From Clostridia bacterium (GTDB lineage Bacteria > Bacillota > Clostridia > Oscillospirales > CAG-272): a stretch of DNA of 64,000 bases. The first letter of the stretch is position 1. The number at the start of each line of letters is the position of its first letter. Below the pieces are notes generated by a model. It had not been told where the DNA came from and searched no databases. It saw only the letters and a program-made list of their open reading frames with translations. Position numbers and translations under genes: made by a program. Location of the stretch: NCBI GenBank assembly GCA_017428635.1, contig JAFRQK010000046.1, positions 94,245 to 158,244 on the forward strand, in the 5' to 3' direction. This document shows, piece after piece, positions 1-9,246 of the stretch.

Positions 1-1230
1 AAGCGGCTCGATGACGACCGGCGGGATCAGATGGATCTCGTCGTTGATGTCGCCCAGAACCTTGAGCGCGTTGAGAAGCGCTGACGCGGACGAGCCGAGG
101 AGGAGCGACGTTTTGCCCGTGACGATCCTGCCGTCCGACAGTTCGATCGCCATGGCGGGACCGTTCGTCGCGTGCGCTTTGTCAAGCGACGCGGCGACGA
201 CGGGACGGTCGGATTTGCTTACGCCGACCTTATTCATCAGAAGTTCCATCTTGTAGACTTCCGAATCCTTTGCGGAGCCGTTCGTCCTCTTGCAGACGGT
301 GCTGTAATAGCGTCTGATTATCTCTTTTTTCGCCGCCTCGCTGACGGCTTCGTCGTCGGTTATGCAGTACCCCGCCATATTGACGCCCATATCGGTAGGC
401 GACTTGTAGGGGCACGAGCCGTATATCTCTTCAAAGATCAGTTTGAGGACCGGGAAGATCTCGACGTCGCGGTTGTAGTTGACGGTCGTCTCTCCGTACG
501 CCTCAAGGTGGAACGGGTCGATCATATTAACGTCGTTGAGGTCGACGGTCGCCGCCTCGTACGCGATGTTTACGGGGTGATTGAGGGGGAGGTTCCAGAT
601 CGGGAACGTCTCGAATTTCGCGTATCCCGATTTGATCCCGCGAAGGTTGTCGTGGTAAAGCTGGGAGAGGCAGGTCGCCATCTTGCCGCTGCCGGGACCC
701 GGGGCGGTAACGACGACGAGCGAGCGCTCCGTTTCTATGTAATCGTTCTTTCCGTATCCGTCCTCGCTGACGATGAGTTTGGTGTTGGACGGATATCCGG
801 GAATGGGATAATGGCGGAAGATTCTGACGCCCAGGTTTTCAAGCCTCGAGATGAATTTGTCCGCGGCGGGCTGTCCCTTGTAGTGGGTAATGACGACGGA
901 ACCGACGAGAAGACCGATACCCGTGAAGGCGTCGATGAGCCGGAGCGCGTCCATGTCGTACGTGAGCCCCACGGCGGCGTGGACCTTGTTCTGCTCGATC
1001 GCTTCCGCGGATACGACGATTATGATCTCAGCCTGATCCTTCAGCTTCATAAGCATGCGGATCTTGCTGTCCGGAGCGAAGCCCGGAAGCACGCGGGACG
1101 CGTGGTTGTCGTCGAACAGTTTTCCGCCGAATTCAAGGTACAGTTTGCCTCCGAAGCTCTCTATCCTCTCACGGATATGCTCGGACTGCATCTTCAGATA
1201 TTTGTCGTTGTCAAAGCCGATCTGTTGCAT
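1..1230 (-). CDS. DUF1846 (UPF0371) family protein, C-terminus cut by window edge
   Basis: The frame is open from the ATG at 1230 leftwards to base 1 with no stop, so about 410 codons are present and the C-terminal part (family members are about 500 residues) lies outside the window. The start MQQIGFDNDKYLKMQSEHI and later stretches such as PGPGSGKMATCLSQ and HPVNIAYEAATVDL match what I recall of the DUF1846 family. It is a soluble protein of unknown biochemical role, with a P-loop-like GPGSGK segment. The start is supported by CCGGAGGGG just upstream and by a consensus minus-strand promoter at 1276-1304. It is divergent from rnhA. I do not assign a function. Confidence 0.85.
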   Translation of the reverse strand, partial: MQQIGFDNDKYLKMQSEHIRERIESFGGKLYLEFGGKLFDDNHASRVLPGFAPDSKIRMLMKLKDQAEIIIVVSAEAIEQNKVHAAVGLTYDMDALRLIDAFTGIGLLVGSVVITHYKGQPAADKFISRLENLGVRIFRHYPIPGYPSNTKLIVSEDGYGKNDYIETERSLVVVTAPGPGSGKMATCLSQLYHDNLRGIKSGYAKFETFPIWNLPLNHPVNIAYEAATVDLNDVNMIDPFHLEAYGETTVNYNRDVEIFPVLKLIFEEIYGSCPYKSPTDMGVNMAGYCITDDEAVSEAAKKEIIRRYYSTVCKRTNGSAKDSEVYKMELLMNKVGVSKSDRPVVAASLDKAHATNGPAMAIELSDGRIVTGKTSLLLGSSASALLNALKVLGDINDEIHLIPPVVIEPL

Positions 1231-1275
1231 TTTCCCCTCCGGATTTTGATGTTGGAACCTTTTGACCCACAGTAT

Positions 1276-1304
1276 ATTATATGACATATATTTCCCGATT
1301 TCAA
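1276..1304 (-). promoter_or_regulatory. Sigma-A-type promoter for the DUF1846 gene
   Basis: On the minus strand TTGAAA (1304-1299) and TATAAT (1281-1276) are separated by exactly 17 bases. They lie 46 bases upstream of the ATG at 1230. Confidence 0.75.
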
Positions 1305-1339
1305 GGGGAAACGACCATTTGAGAAAGGTTTTTTTGCTA

Positions 1340-1368
1340 TTGTGCCGATCCCCGTTTTGTGGTAAAAT
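1340..1368 (+). promoter_or_regulatory. Sigma-A-type promoter for rnhA
   Basis: TTGTGC (1340-1345), a 17-base spacer ending in TGG (an extended -10 element), then TAAAAT (1363-1368), 30 bases before the rnhA start codon. The -35 is imperfect. Confidence 0.6.
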
Positions 1369-1398
1369 GAAAGAGGCGAAAAACGGAGGATTGAACGT

Positions 1399-1851
1399 AT
1401 GAAACACGTCGATATATACACGGACGGCTCGTGCCGGAAGAACCCAGGACCCGGGGGATGGGGAGCGATCCTCGTCTACGGAAAGAGGGAAAAAGAGATC
1501 TCGGGCGGCGAGGCGGAAACGACGAACAACAGAATGGAGATCACCGCAGTGATCTCCGCGCTCGAAGCGCTGAAGGAACCGTGCGAAGTTACGGTCACGT
1601 CGGATTCCAAATACGTCTGCGACGCGGTGACGCTCGGATGGGCGGAATCGTGGAGAAAGAACGGTTGGAAAAAGGCGGACAAAAAGCCCGCCCTGAATCC
1701 GGAATTGTGGGAGAAACTTCTCGATCTTCTCAAGGTCCATAAGGTCGAATTCGTCTGGGTCAAAGGCCACGACGGCCATCCTTACAACGAAAGGTGCGAC
1801 GCTATGGCGCAGGCGGAGTCGGGCAAGTTCGTAACGGAAACGGAAGAATAG
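1399..1851 (+). CDS. rnhA: Ribonuclease HI
   Basis: This 150-residue protein has the usual RNase HI length and full catalytic set: D9 in [17 protein letters not shown]47 in [11 protein letters not shown]69 in TSDSKYV, H124 in [10 protein letters not shown] and D134 in ERCDAMA. It degrades the RNA strand of RNA-DNA hybrids, for example R-loops and primer remnants, in the cytoplasm. CGGAGG lies upstream of the ATG. It is a single-gene transcript: own promoter upstream, shared hairpin terminator downstream, convergent with the UPF0210 gene. Confidence 0.97.
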   Translation: MKHVDIYTDGSCRKNPGPGGWGAILVYGKREKEISGGEAETTNNRMEITAVISALEALKEPCEVTVTSDSKYVCDAVTLGWAESWRKNGWKKADKKPALNPELWEKLLDLLKVHKVEFVWVKGHDGHPYNERCDAMAQAESGKFVTETEE

Positions 1852-1863
1852 TTTAAGACAACA

Positions 1864-1895
1864 AAAAACCGGCGGCAGGTTTGCCGCCGGTTTTT
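1864..1895. terminator. Bidirectional intrinsic terminator between rnhA and the UPF0210 gene
   Basis: A perfect 14-bp inverted repeat (AAAAACCGGCGGCA at 1864-1877, complement at 1882-1895) with a GGTT loop has A and T runs at its two ends, so it can terminate both convergent transcripts. Confidence 0.9.
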
Positions 1896-3253
1896 CAGTT
1901 TTTGAGCGATTGCAGAGGCGCGGGAATTCGTCCTCCGCGGCGTATGAACCGTTCGGACGAGCACGCGTCGTTCACTTTCATAACGGGACCGGAACCGAGA
2001 AGACCTCCGAACTCGAGTTCGTCGCCGACTCCCTTCCCTATCGCGGGGATAACGCGTACCGCGGTCGTCTTGGAGTTTACCATTCCGATCGCCGCCTCGT
2101 CCGCGATTATCGCCGATACCGTCTCCGGGGCGATATCCCCGGGCACGATTATCATATCGAGACCGACGGAACAGACCGCCGTCATCGCCTCGAGTTTTTC
2201 AACTGTCAAAACGCCGGAACGCGCAGCGTCGATCATGCCCGCGTCCTCTGAGACGGGGATGAACGCGCCGGACAGTCCTCCGACGTGGGAGGACGCCATC
2301 ACGCCGCCTTTTTTGACCGCGTCGTTGAGCAGCGCGAGCGCAGCCGTAGTACCGGGAACGCCGCACGTTTCGAGCCCCATTTCCTCGAGGATATGAGCGA
2401 CGGAGTCGCCGACGGCGGGAGTGGGAGCGAGGGACAGGTCGACGATGCCGAACGCCACGCCGAGCTTTTCGGACGCGACCGCGCCGACGAGCTGGCCCAT
2501 CCGCGTTATTTTGAACGCGGTCTTTTTAATAACGTCCGCGATCGTCGACAGGTTGGCGTCGGGACATTTTGCGACAGCCGCTCTTACGACGCCGGGACCT
2601 GAAACGCCTACGTTGATGACGAGATCCGGCTCTCCCGGCCCGTGGAACGCGCCCGCCATAAACGGATTGTCCTCCGGAGCGTTCATAAAGACGACGAGTT
2701 TCGCCGCTCCGATCGAATTACGGTCGGCGGTGAGCTGCGCCGTTTTGACTACGACGCCGCCCATGAGAGCGACGGCGTCCATATTGATACCCGCCTTAGT
2801 CGAGCCGACGTTGACGGACGAACAGACGTAATCCGTAGTCGAGAGCGCCTCGGGGATCGAGGCGATCAGTTCGCGGTCGCCCGCGGAAAACCCTTTGTGA
2901 ACGAGCGCGGAATAACCGCCGATGAAGTTTATCCCGAGCGTTTTTGCCGCTCTGTCCATAGCGCGGGCGAACGTCACGGGATCGCCGCCCGAGGCGGCGG
3001 CGAGCATCGCGATCGGCGTCACGGAGACGCGTTTGTTTATTATCGGGATGCCGTACGTGCGCTCGATCTCCTCGCCCGTCGCGACGAGTTTTTCAGCCGA
3101 CCTCGTGATCTTGTCGTAGACCTTTTCCGCAGACCTTACGATATCGTCTCCGGCGCAGCTGAGAAGCGAAATACCCATCGTTATCGTTCTGATATCGAGG
3201 TTTTCGTTGTCGATCATATTGATCGTTTCGAGAATGTCTTTCGTGTTTATCAT
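1895..3253 (-). CDS. UPF0210 / PFL family protein (DUF711)
   Basis: A 452-residue protein, the usual family length, beginning [20 protein letters not shown]. Motifs recalled for the family include [25 protein letters not shown] and the glycine-rich [18 protein letters not shown]. It resembles a glycyl-radical-enzyme (PFL-like) fold by family naming only; the reaction is unknown. It is the last gene of a leftward operon, 15 bases after the small ACT-domain gene. The two are a recurring pair in Clostridia and streptococci, which suggests the ACT protein is its regulatory partner. Confidence 0.93.
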   Translation of the reverse strand: MINTKDILETINMIDNENLDIRTITMGISLLSCAGDDIVRSAEKVYDKITRSAEKLVATGEEIERTYGIPIINKRVSVTPIAMLAAASGGDPVTFARAMDRAAKTLGINFIGGYSALVHKGFSAGDRELIASIPEALSTTDYVCSSVNVGSTKAGINMDAVALMGGVVVKTAQLTADRNSIGAAKLVVFMNAPEDNPFMAGAFHGPGEPDLVINVGVSGPGVVRAAVAKCPDANLSTIADVIKKTAFKITRMGQLVGAVASEKLGVAFGIVDLSLAPTPAVGDSVAHILEEMGLETCGVPGTTAALALLNDAVKKGGVMASSHVGGLSGAFIPVSEDAGMIDAARSGVLTVEKLEAMTAVCSVGLDMIIVPGDIAPETVSAIIADEAAIGMVNSKTTAVRVIPAIGKGVGDELEFGGLLGSGPVMKVNDACSSERFIRRGGRIPAPLQSLKN

Positions 3254-3268
3254 TTGCGCGCTTAACCC

Positions 3269-3538
3269 TCAGATCCTGTGCATCGAATTGAAGATGTCCT
3301 CGTGCATGACGTGGACTTTCATGCCGATCTGCTCGCCGAGTTTTTCAAGCGACGAGGAGAGTTCCGAGAAATCGGAAGTGAGCCCGTCGATGTCGACGAG
3401 CATTATCATCGTAAACATATCCCTCATAACGGACTGCGTCACGTCGATTATGTTGGCTCCTTTTTCGGCGCATGCCGAAGACACTTTCGCAAGGATCCCG
3501 ACGGTGTCGTGACCTATGACCGTAATTACTGCTTTCAT
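3269..3538 (-). CDS. ACT domain protein (UPF0237 family)
   Basis: An 89-residue protein made of a single ACT domain: MKAVITVIGHDTVGILAKVS, then the ANIIDVTQSVM strand and FTMIMLVDI. ACT domains bind amino acids or similar small ligands. Free-standing members of this family are almost always encoded beside UPF0210, as here (15-base gap downstream, 13-base gap after pepD). The ligand cannot be read from the sequence. Confidence 0.93.
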   Translation of the reverse strand: MKAVITVIGHDTVGILAKVSSACAEKGANIIDVTQSVMRDMFTMIMLVDIDGLTSDFSELSSSLEKLGEQIGMKVHVMHEDIFNSMHRI

Positions 3539-3551
3539 TTATTATTCCCCC

Positions 3552-4985
3552 TTATCGGATCTCTTCGAGCATTCCGCATACGACGCCGTAAAGGCGGTCG
3601 AGAGTCGGTATTTCGAGCGTTTCTGACGGCGAGTGAAGATCTCTTATCACAGGGCCGAGCGAGATTATATCCATATCGGGCAGAGCGTCGCTGACGAGCC
3701 CGCACTCGAGTCCCGCGTGAATGCCCGTGATGACCGGTTTTCTGCCGTACTGCTTTTCAAAAACGGACGAGTAGATCTTCTGCAGTTTCGTCCCCTCTCT
3801 GTACGCCCAGCCGGGATATCTGTTCCTGTGGCGTACCGTACCGCCCGCGAGACGAGCGGCGGCTGAAAGACGCATTTCCATATCGTCGAGAACGGCGGAT
3901 TCCGACGAGCGGGACGAGAGCGTTATCTTCGCCCCCTTGCAGTCGGCGTTCACTACGCCGATATTGTACGAAGTCTCGACGATCCCCTCGCGGCTGCCCG
4001 CCCATTCGACGGGACCCGGACGGAGGACCGAGAAAAAGTCGATCAAACGCGCCGTGCTCTCCTCATCGGCGACCGGGGTCGGAGCCGACGGCGTAATTTC
4101 TATTTTAAGACATTTGTCAACGTCGGTCAGGTGACCGCATACGACGCTCTTGGCTTTCACGAGCGCCGCTGAAAGATCCGATCCCTTTCTTACGCAGAAT
4201 ACGGCGCGGCAGTCGCGCGGGATCGCGTTGTCTTTCCCGCCGCCCGTCATGGAAGAGAGTCGGATCGGTGAAACTTCGGAGAAAAATCTCAGAACGGTCG
4301 CAGCCGCGGCGACCGCGGACACGCGGCGCAGAGCGATGTCCTCGCCCGAGTGGCCGCCCGCGAGGCCGGAAACGTCAAGCGTGTAAAAATCGCCGTCGGC
4401 GCCGTCCCCGGGCTCAAACTCCAGCATAACGTCCGTTCTCACGCCGCCTGCGCACGAAACGGTGGCGACGCCTTCGTCGGCGGAGTCGAGATTTATGAGA
4501 AGGCGCGACCCGATAAGCGAGAAATCAAACGCTTTCATCCCTTCGAGACCGACTTCCTCGGAAGTCGTGAAAAGGCACTCGATCCTCGGCGTCGAGAGCG
4601 TGTTGTCATCAAGAAGCGCGAGCATCATCGCGACGGCGACGCCGTCGTCAGCGCCGAGCGTAGTCCCCCCCGCGGAGAGGATATCCCCGCGCTCGACGAG
4701 TTTGATCGGATCGCAAAGGAAGTCGTGCTCCACGCCCGGAGCCGCCTCGCAGACCATATCGACGTGGCCCTGAAGCAACACGGACGGGTCGCCTTCGCGG
4801 CCATCCGACGCCTCTTTCGTGATAAAAACGTTATTCGCGCCGTCGCGAACGCAAAAAAGAGAGCGTTCGCGGGCAAAGTTTTCAAGATAAGACGCTATAC
4901 CCGCCTCGTTTCCCGAACCTCGCGGGATCGCGGAGATCTCCTCGAAGAAGCGGAATACGTCTCTGTGCTTTACGTTGTCAAACAT
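3552..4985 (-). CDS. pepD: Aminoacyl-histidine dipeptidase (M20 family, PepD)
   Basis: A 477-residue M20 metallopeptidase that hydrolyses Xaa-His and related dipeptides in the cytoplasm. Visible metal and catalytic motifs are H74 and D76 in LQGHVDMV, D112/D113 in TTLGADDGVAVA and E141/E142 in TTSEEVGLEG. The family's lid-domain stretch SGLAGGHSGEDI and a late H in IHAGLECG are present. I place the start at the ATG at 4985 because CGGAG sits five bases upstream; an in-frame GTG at 4991 would have no spacing from that site. It is first in the operon with the ACT and UPF0210 genes. Confidence 0.93.
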   Translation of the reverse strand: MFDNVKHRDVFRFFEEISAIPRGSGNEAGIASYLENFARERSLFCVRDGANNVFITKEASDGREGDPSVLLQGHVDMVCEAAPGVEHDFLCDPIKLVERGDILSAGGTTLGADDGVAVAMMLALLDDNTLSTPRIECLFTTSEEVGLEGMKAFDFSLIGSRLLINLDSADEGVATVSCAGGVRTDVMLEFEPGDGADGDFYTLDVSGLAGGHSGEDIALRRVSAVAAAATVLRFFSEVSPIRLSSMTGGGKDNAIPRDCRAVFCVRKGSDLSAALVKAKSVVCGHLTDVDKCLKIEITPSAPTPVADEESTARLIDFFSVLRPGPVEWAGSREGIVETSYNIGVVNADCKGAKITLSSRSSESAVLDDMEMRLSAAARLAGGTVRHRNRYPGWAYREGTKLQKIYSSVFEKQYGRKPVITGIHAGLECGLVSDALPDMDIISLGPVIRDLHSPSETLEIPTLDRLYGVVCGMLEEIR

Positions 4986-5016
4986 AAACACTCCGAATGA
5001 TTTGATTTACCCTACA

Positions 5017-5045
5017 ATAATAACAGATTTTCCCCGACAAATCAA
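5017..5045 (-). promoter_or_regulatory. Promoter for the pepD operon
   Basis: Minus strand TTGATT (5045-5040), 17-base spacer, TATTAT (5022-5017), about 30 bases upstream of the pepD ATG. Confidence 0.65.
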
Positions 5046-5091
5046 CCGAGCGGGAAAATAAAACCGGGACGGGCGAAAAAAGTTCTCCGTT

Positions 5092-5125
5092 TTGACTTTA
5101 TTCTTAAAAATATATGTGGTATAAT
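5092..5125 (+). promoter_or_regulatory. Extended -10 promoter for ispD
   Basis: TATAAT at 5120-5125 is preceded by TGG, an extended -10 element. A TTGACT at 5092-5097 is 22 bases away, too far for a normal -35, so the extended -10 probably carries the promoter. The predicted start of transcription near 5132 lies before the chosen TTG start of ispD. Confidence 0.6.
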
Positions 5126-5160
5126 TTAGAATGCAAAAGTATGAGCAGGAGGGCAGACCG

Positions 5161-5937
5161 TTGAAGGCAAATAATGTACTGTCGTTTCTCGACACGCTTT
5201 CGGACGCCGTGGTCAACGGCCGTCCCACGACGGCGATAATCCTCGCCGCCGGTTCTTCCGAACGCTTTTCGGGCAGGGTCGGGGTCAAAAAACAGTTCTG
5301 CCCCGTTCTCGGCGTACCCGCCGTTCTCCGTTCAGCGCTGGCGTTCGAAGAATGCTCCGACGTGAAACAAATAATCGTCGTCACCGGGCAGGACGATATC
5401 GAAAAAATGAAGTCCGTTCTCGACGGGAAGATCACGAAACTTTCCGCAGTCACTGCAGGCGGCGCAACGCGCCTCGACTCCGCAAAAGCGGGTCTTTCAC
5501 TCGTCGATCCTTCCTCGAAATACATAGCCGTCCACGACGCGGCGCGCTGCCTCGTCACGGTCGATATCATAAAAAGCGTTATCGCGGAAGCCGTGAGAAG
5601 CGGAGCAGCGGCAGCCGCGACGCCCGCCTCCGACACGATAAAGCTGACGAGCGGCGGAAGAACGGTCGCCGAGACGCTCGACAGAGACCGCATATGGCTC
5701 GCCGCAACGCCGCAGATATTCTCGGCGAATCTCTATCGCGCCGCGATATATACGGCGATCAGGGACGGGGTATCCGTCACGGACGACTGCTCGGCTGTCG
5801 AACGGCTCGGAGTCGACGTCAAACTCGTCGACTGCGGAAGAGAAAACATAAAGATCACCTACCCGGTCGACGCCGCGATCGCCGAGGCGATACTCGAACG
5901 GCGCGCGATGGAGCGCGAAGGAGGCACCGGAAAATGA
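5161..5937 (+). CDS. ispD: 2-C-methyl-D-erythritol 4-phosphate cytidylyltransferase
   Basis: A 258-residue enzyme of the MEP isoprenoid pathway that joins CTP and methylerythritol phosphate. The nucleotide-binding signature AIILAAGSSERFSG with KKQF, the VHDAARCLV stretch and the late VTDDCSAVERLG motif are all present. I use the TTG at 5161 because AGGAGGG at 5147-5153 lies 7 bases upstream and the predicted transcript begins after the in-frame ATG at 5131. The first ~22 residues precede the usual start of the domain. It overlaps ispF by 4 bases (ATGA), so the two are translationally coupled. Confidence 0.93.
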   Translation: MKANNVLSFLDTLSDAVVNGRPTTAIILAAGSSERFSGRVGVKKQFCPVLGVPAVLRSALAFEECSDVKQIIVVTGQDDIEKMKSVLDGKITKLSAVTAGGATRLDSAKAGLSLVDPSSKYIAVHDAARCLVTVDIIKSVIAEAVRSGAAAAATPASDTIKLTSGGRTVAETLDRDRIWLAATPQIFSANLYRAAIYTAIRDGVSVTDDCSAVERLGVDVKLVDCGRENIKITYPVDAAIAEAILERRAMEREGGTGK

Positions 5938-6404
5938 GGATAGGCCACGGATACGACGTCCACAGGACGAAGCCGGGCGACGGGATCGTTCTCGGCGGAG
6001 TCAGGATAGAATGCGATCTGGCGCTTGAGGCGCACTCCGACGGAGACGTGCTGACCCACGCGCTGATCGACGCTCTCTTCGGTGCGGCTGGTCTGCCCGA
6101 TATAGGCGTCCATTTCCCCGACAACAACGCAAGATACAAAGACGCGAACAGTCTTGAACTTCTGGAAGAGGCGATACGGCTCGTCCGTGAAGAGGGCTTC
6201 GACGTCGAGTTCGCCGACATGACCGTCGTCGCGCAGTCTCCGAAACTCGCGCCCTTTACCGTGAAGATGAGAGAAACGATCGCAGGAGCGCTGGATATTT
6301 CCCCGTCTCGCGTAAACGTAAAGGCGACGACCGAGGAAAAACTCGGATTCACCGGCAGCGGCGAAGGGATCTCCGCGCACGCGGTCTGTCTGCTGGAAGA
6401 ATAA
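5934..6404 (+). CDS. ispF: 2-C-methyl-D-erythritol 2,4-cyclodiphosphate synthase
   Basis: A 156-residue protein of standard length starting MRIGHGYDVHR. The zinc ligands D8, H10 and H42 (EAHSDGDVLTHA) and the conserved ATTEEKLGFTGSGEG substrate-loop motif are intact. It cyclises CDP-methylerythritol phosphate in the step following YgbB/IspE in the MEP pathway. It is coupled to ispD by a 4-base overlap; ispE itself is not in the window. Confidence 0.96.
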   Translation: MRIGHGYDVHRTKPGDGIVLGGVRIECDLALEAHSDGDVLTHALIDALFGAAGLPDIGVHFPDNNARYKDANSLELLEEAIRLVREEGFDVEFADMTVVAQSPKLAPFTVKMRETIAGALDISPSRVNVKATTEEKLGFTGSGEGISAHAVCLLEE

Positions 6405-6606
6405 CAAACAAGCCGCCGCGAAACCGTATTCCCCTTGATCCTTTGCTTTGTGATTCCCTGCGGCTCCGCGGCGGACGGAAACTGTTTCGGGAGCCCCGCG
6501 GGGCTCATATACAGAGTATGACGGCGGGTATTTCCCGGTGACCGCCGCGGCGCGGCGCGGGCGATACCGCAAAGCGCGGAATTTTAACGAAAAGGTCAGA
6601 TCAACA
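6405..6606 (+). other. GC-rich spacer with inverted repeats between ispF and rpe
   Basis: This 202-base gap carries several inverted repeats: GCCGCCGCG near 6411 against CGCGGCGG near 6467, a perfect GAGCCCCGCGGGGCTC palindrome near 6492-6507 and a CGGCGG/CCGCCG pair flanking GGGTATTTCCC. No T-run follows any of them, so they are not convincing intrinsic terminators. They may be a structured leader for rpe or a decayed repeat. I see no gene here. Confidence 0.4.
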
Positions 6607-7305
6607 ATGAGAAATCATCCGATCATCATCAATCCTTCCCTTCTCTCCGCTGATTTTCTGGATCTTGAAAAAAGCGTGAGGGACGCCGCCTCCTCGGGCG
6701 CCCGAATGCTTCACGCCGACGTGATGGACGGGGTGTACGTTCCCAATATCAGTTTCGGATTCGATATCATCGAAAAGATCGTTTCGGTCTCGTCCGTTCC
6801 CGTAGACGTTCATATGATGACGGTCGCTCCGTGGAAGTATCTGGACGAGTTGAAAAACGCGGGGGCGTACTCCGTGACGATTCATTCCGACGTCGGGGAC
6901 GTATGTACGCGGCGCGACGCGCTCGCGCGGATCAGGTCGCTCGGAATGAGAGCGGCGGTCGCCTTGAAACCCGCCCATCCCGCCGGGGACGTCGCGGACG
7001 TGATCGACCTTTGCGATATGATCCTCGTTATGACGGTCGAACCGGGATTCGGCGGACAGAAATTCATGGAGGATATGATCCCGAAGATACGTGACGTGAA
7101 GCGGATCGCAGCCCAAGCCGGCGTCGACGTCTCCGTTCAGGTCGACGGGGGGATCAACGCAGATAACATAGGCCTTTGCGCCGCCGCAGGAGCCGACAAT
7201 TTCGTCGTCGGCACCGCGTTCTTCTCGGCAGCCGATAAAAAAGAAAGATACGGGAAACTCAGGGCGGCGGCTGAAAAAGGCGCTTCCCGGGAGGCCCGCG
7301 ATTGA
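6607..7305 (+). CDS. rpe: Ribulose-phosphate 3-epimerase
   Basis: A 232-residue TIM-barrel enzyme interconverting ribulose 5-phosphate and xylulose 5-phosphate in the pentose phosphate pathway. Family motifs are INPSLLSADF, HADVMDG, VDVHMM, VEPGFGGQKF and QVDGGIN followed by a phosphate-binding VVGTAFF. The ATG at 6607 matches the usual N-terminus; an upstream in-frame ATG at 6538 would add a non-conserved arginine-rich extension. mgtE follows 33 bases downstream. Confidence 0.96.
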   Translation: MRNHPIIINPSLLSADFLDLEKSVRDAASSGARMLHADVMDGVYVPNISFGFDIIEKIVSVSSVPVDVHMMTVAPWKYLDELKNAGAYSVTIHSDVGDVCTRRDALARIRSLGMRAAVALKPAHPAGDVADVIDLCDMILVMTVEPGFGGQKFMEDMIPKIRDVKRIAAQAGVDVSVQVDGGINADNIGLCAAAGADNFVVGTAFFSAADKKERYGKLRAAAEKGASREARD

Positions 7306-7338
7306 TATATTAAATTTCCCTGAAAGGAGTCGGAAATT

Positions 7339-8712
7339 ATGGCTGAAGAAATCATGAAGATCGTACCGGACATCGAAGAATTGCTCACGAACAGGAAGTT
7401 TCATGAGCTTCGAAGTATGCTGTCGGAATATGATCCGGCGGACATAGCTCTCATATTCGACGAGGTCGAGGAAGAAAGTATTCCCATTCTTTTCAGGATA
7501 CTCCCGAAAGAGATGGCGGCGGAGTGCTTCGTCGAGATGGACAGCGACCATCAGAAGACGCTGATCGAAGCGTTCTCCGACAAAGAGCTTACGGCGGTCA
7601 TTTCCGACCTGTTCGTCGACGATACGGTCGACATCATCGAGGAGATGCCCGCGAACGTAGTGAAGCGTATCCTGCTCCACGCCGATCCGCAGAAGCGCAA
7701 GGAGATCAACGAACTTCTCCACTATCCGAAAGACAGCACCGGCGCGATCATGACGACTGAGTTCGTGGAACTCAGGGCAGACATGACCGGCGAAGAGGTC
7801 TTCCGCAACATAAGAAATACCGGCGTCGACAAAGAGACGATATACACGTGTTACGTGACCGACAACGCGCGCCATCTTATAGGCGTCGTGACGGTCAAGG
7901 ACATTCTGACCGCTCCGGACGACGGTCTGACGGTCGGCGACCTGATGGAAGATCAGGTCATTTCGGTCGGGACCCTCGACGACAAAGAGGAGACCGCCCG
8001 TACGATGTCGAAATACGACCTCATGGCGATCCCCGTCGTCGATAACGAGAAACGTCTCGTCGGCATCGTGACGTACGACGACGCTATGGACGTCATCGAG
8101 AGCGGAGACACGGAAGACATCGAGATCATGGCGGCTATCACGCCGACGGACAAGCCTTACCTCAAAACGGGCGTCTTCGCGACCTGGCTCAAGAGGATAC
8201 CGTGGCTTCTGCTCCTCATGGTCTCCGCGACCTTCACGAGCAAAATACTCCAGCATTTTGAAGACGCGCTGACTCATCAGGCGGCGATGACCGCGCTGAT
8301 CGCGTTCATCCCGATGCTCATGGACACGGGCGGAAACGCAGGCGGTCAAGTCTCCGTTACCGTCATCCGCGGACTTTCGCTCGGCGAGATATCGATGGGC
8401 AACATTTTCCGTATACTCTGGAAAGAGATCCGAGTCGCGGTACTCTGCGGCGTCACCCTTTCCGCAGTCAATTTCGGAAAAATGCTGCTTCTCGATCACG
8501 TTACGATGTATCAGGCGGCTGTCGTATCCATCACGATCGTCGCGGTCGTCATCATCGCGAAACTCGTCGGCGCGACGCTTCCCATCGTAGCAAAACGAAT
8601 AGGTTTCGACCCTGCCGTAATGGCGTCGCCGTTCATAACGACGATCGTCGACGCGCTCTCGCTTCTCGTTTACTTCAACGTGGCTAAACTCATTCTCGGA
8701 GCCGCGTCGTAA
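7339..8712 (+). CDS. mgtE: Magnesium transporter MgtE
   Basis: A 457-residue protein with the full MgtE layout: an N-terminal helical superhelix (about 1-130), two CBS domains (about 135-255, with YVTDNARHLIGVVTVKD and VVDNEKRLVGIVTYDD), then a five-helix membrane domain (about 280-457). The pore motif GGNAGGQ and the DPAVMASPFITT stretch are present. It imports Mg2+ (and possibly Co2+), and its cytosolic domains close the pore when Mg2+ is high. AAAGGAG lies upstream. No Mg2+ riboswitch fits in the 33-base gap, so control is presumably through the protein. Confidence 0.96.
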   Translation: MAEEIMKIVPDIEELLTNRKFHELRSMLSEYDPADIALIFDEVEEESIPILFRILPKEMAAECFVEMDSDHQKTLIEAFSDKELTAVISDLFVDDTVDIIEEMPANVVKRILLHADPQKRKEINELLHYPKDSTGAIMTTEFVELRADMTGEEVFRNIRNTGVDKETIYTCYVTDNARHLIGVVTVKDILTAPDDGLTVGDLMEDQVISVGTLDDKEETARTMSKYDLMAIPVVDNEKRLVGIVTYDDAMDVIESGDTEDIEIMAAITPTDKPYLKTGVFATWLKRIPWLLLLMVSATFTSKILQHFEDALTHQAAMTALIAFIPMLMDTGGNAGGQVSVTVIRGLSLGEISMGNIFRILWKEIRVAVLCGVTLSAVNFGKMLLLDHVTMYQAAVVSITIVAVVIIAKLVGATLPIVAKRIGFDPAVMASPFITTIVDALSLLVYFNVAKLILGAAS

Positions 8713-8781
8713 AACGAAAACAGCCCGGGTATAATAAAGTAAATCAGCGGGGATTCTCCCGCGGAAAATATGGAGGATATC

Positions 8782-9234
8782 ATGGCATTCTTGGACGATC
8801 TGCAGAAAACCGTAACGGACGCGGCTTACTATACCGCGAAGAAGACCGGCGAACTCACCGGCATCGCAAGAGTCAAATTCAACATCAAGGCGGAAGAGGT
8901 CAGACTGAAATCGACCTATGCGAAGATCGGTTCCCTCTTCTATTCGGCGGAGCGCGAAGGACTCGACCACACCGAAGAGATCGCGACTCTGATCACCCAG
9001 GCGGACAAGATCAACGGCGATATCGCCGCTTACCGCGAAAAGCTCGCCGAACTGAGAAAAGCGAGGACCTGCTCCGAGTGCGGCGGAAAGATCTCCAAAT
9101 CGGCATCCTTCTGCCCTAACTGCGGCGCGAAGATCGTGCGCGAAGAAGAAGAGAGCGGAGACGACACCGACTACGATCCTTTCGTTTCGACGGAAGCCGA
9201 CGACGAGGACGAAGACGAGGACGAAGAAAAATAA
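8782..9234 (+). CDS. Zinc-ribbon domain protein with acidic tail
   Basis: A 150-residue protein of unknown function. Residues 1-95 are largely helical and charged and include a likely coiled coil. A double-CxxC zinc ribbon follows (CSECGGK then CPNCGAK), and the last ~30 residues are almost all Asp and Glu. I start at the ATG at 8782 because GGAGGA is 4 bases upstream; the in-frame ATG at 8770 sits before that site. A perfect TATAAT at 8730-8735 could give it its own promoter, but the -35 is poor. The next gene's ribosome binding site overlaps its stop codon, so the two are cotranscribed. Confidence 0.85.
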   Translation: MAFLDDLQKTVTDAAYYTAKKTGELTGIARVKFNIKAEEVRLKSTYAKIGSLFYSAEREGLDHTEEIATLITQADKINGDIAAYREKLAELRKARTCSECGGKISKSASFCPNCGAKIVREEEESGDDTDYDPFVSTEADDEDEDEDEEK

Positions 9235-9246
9235 AGGAGCCCGCCC

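Noticed and set aside
172-1284. A 370-codon plus-strand frame over the DUF1846 gene
   Set aside because: It is the complement of the real minus-strand gene, which has recognisable family motifs, a ribosome binding site and a promoter.
6601-8970. A 789-codon open frame on the minus strand opposite rpe and mgtE
   Set aside because: It is antisense to two certain genes, has low-complexity Arg/Asp-rich composition and no ribosome binding site. Codon bias of G+C-rich genes leaves such frames open by chance. The same holds for long frames opposite typA (11816-13480) and the beta-helix gene (9649-11292).
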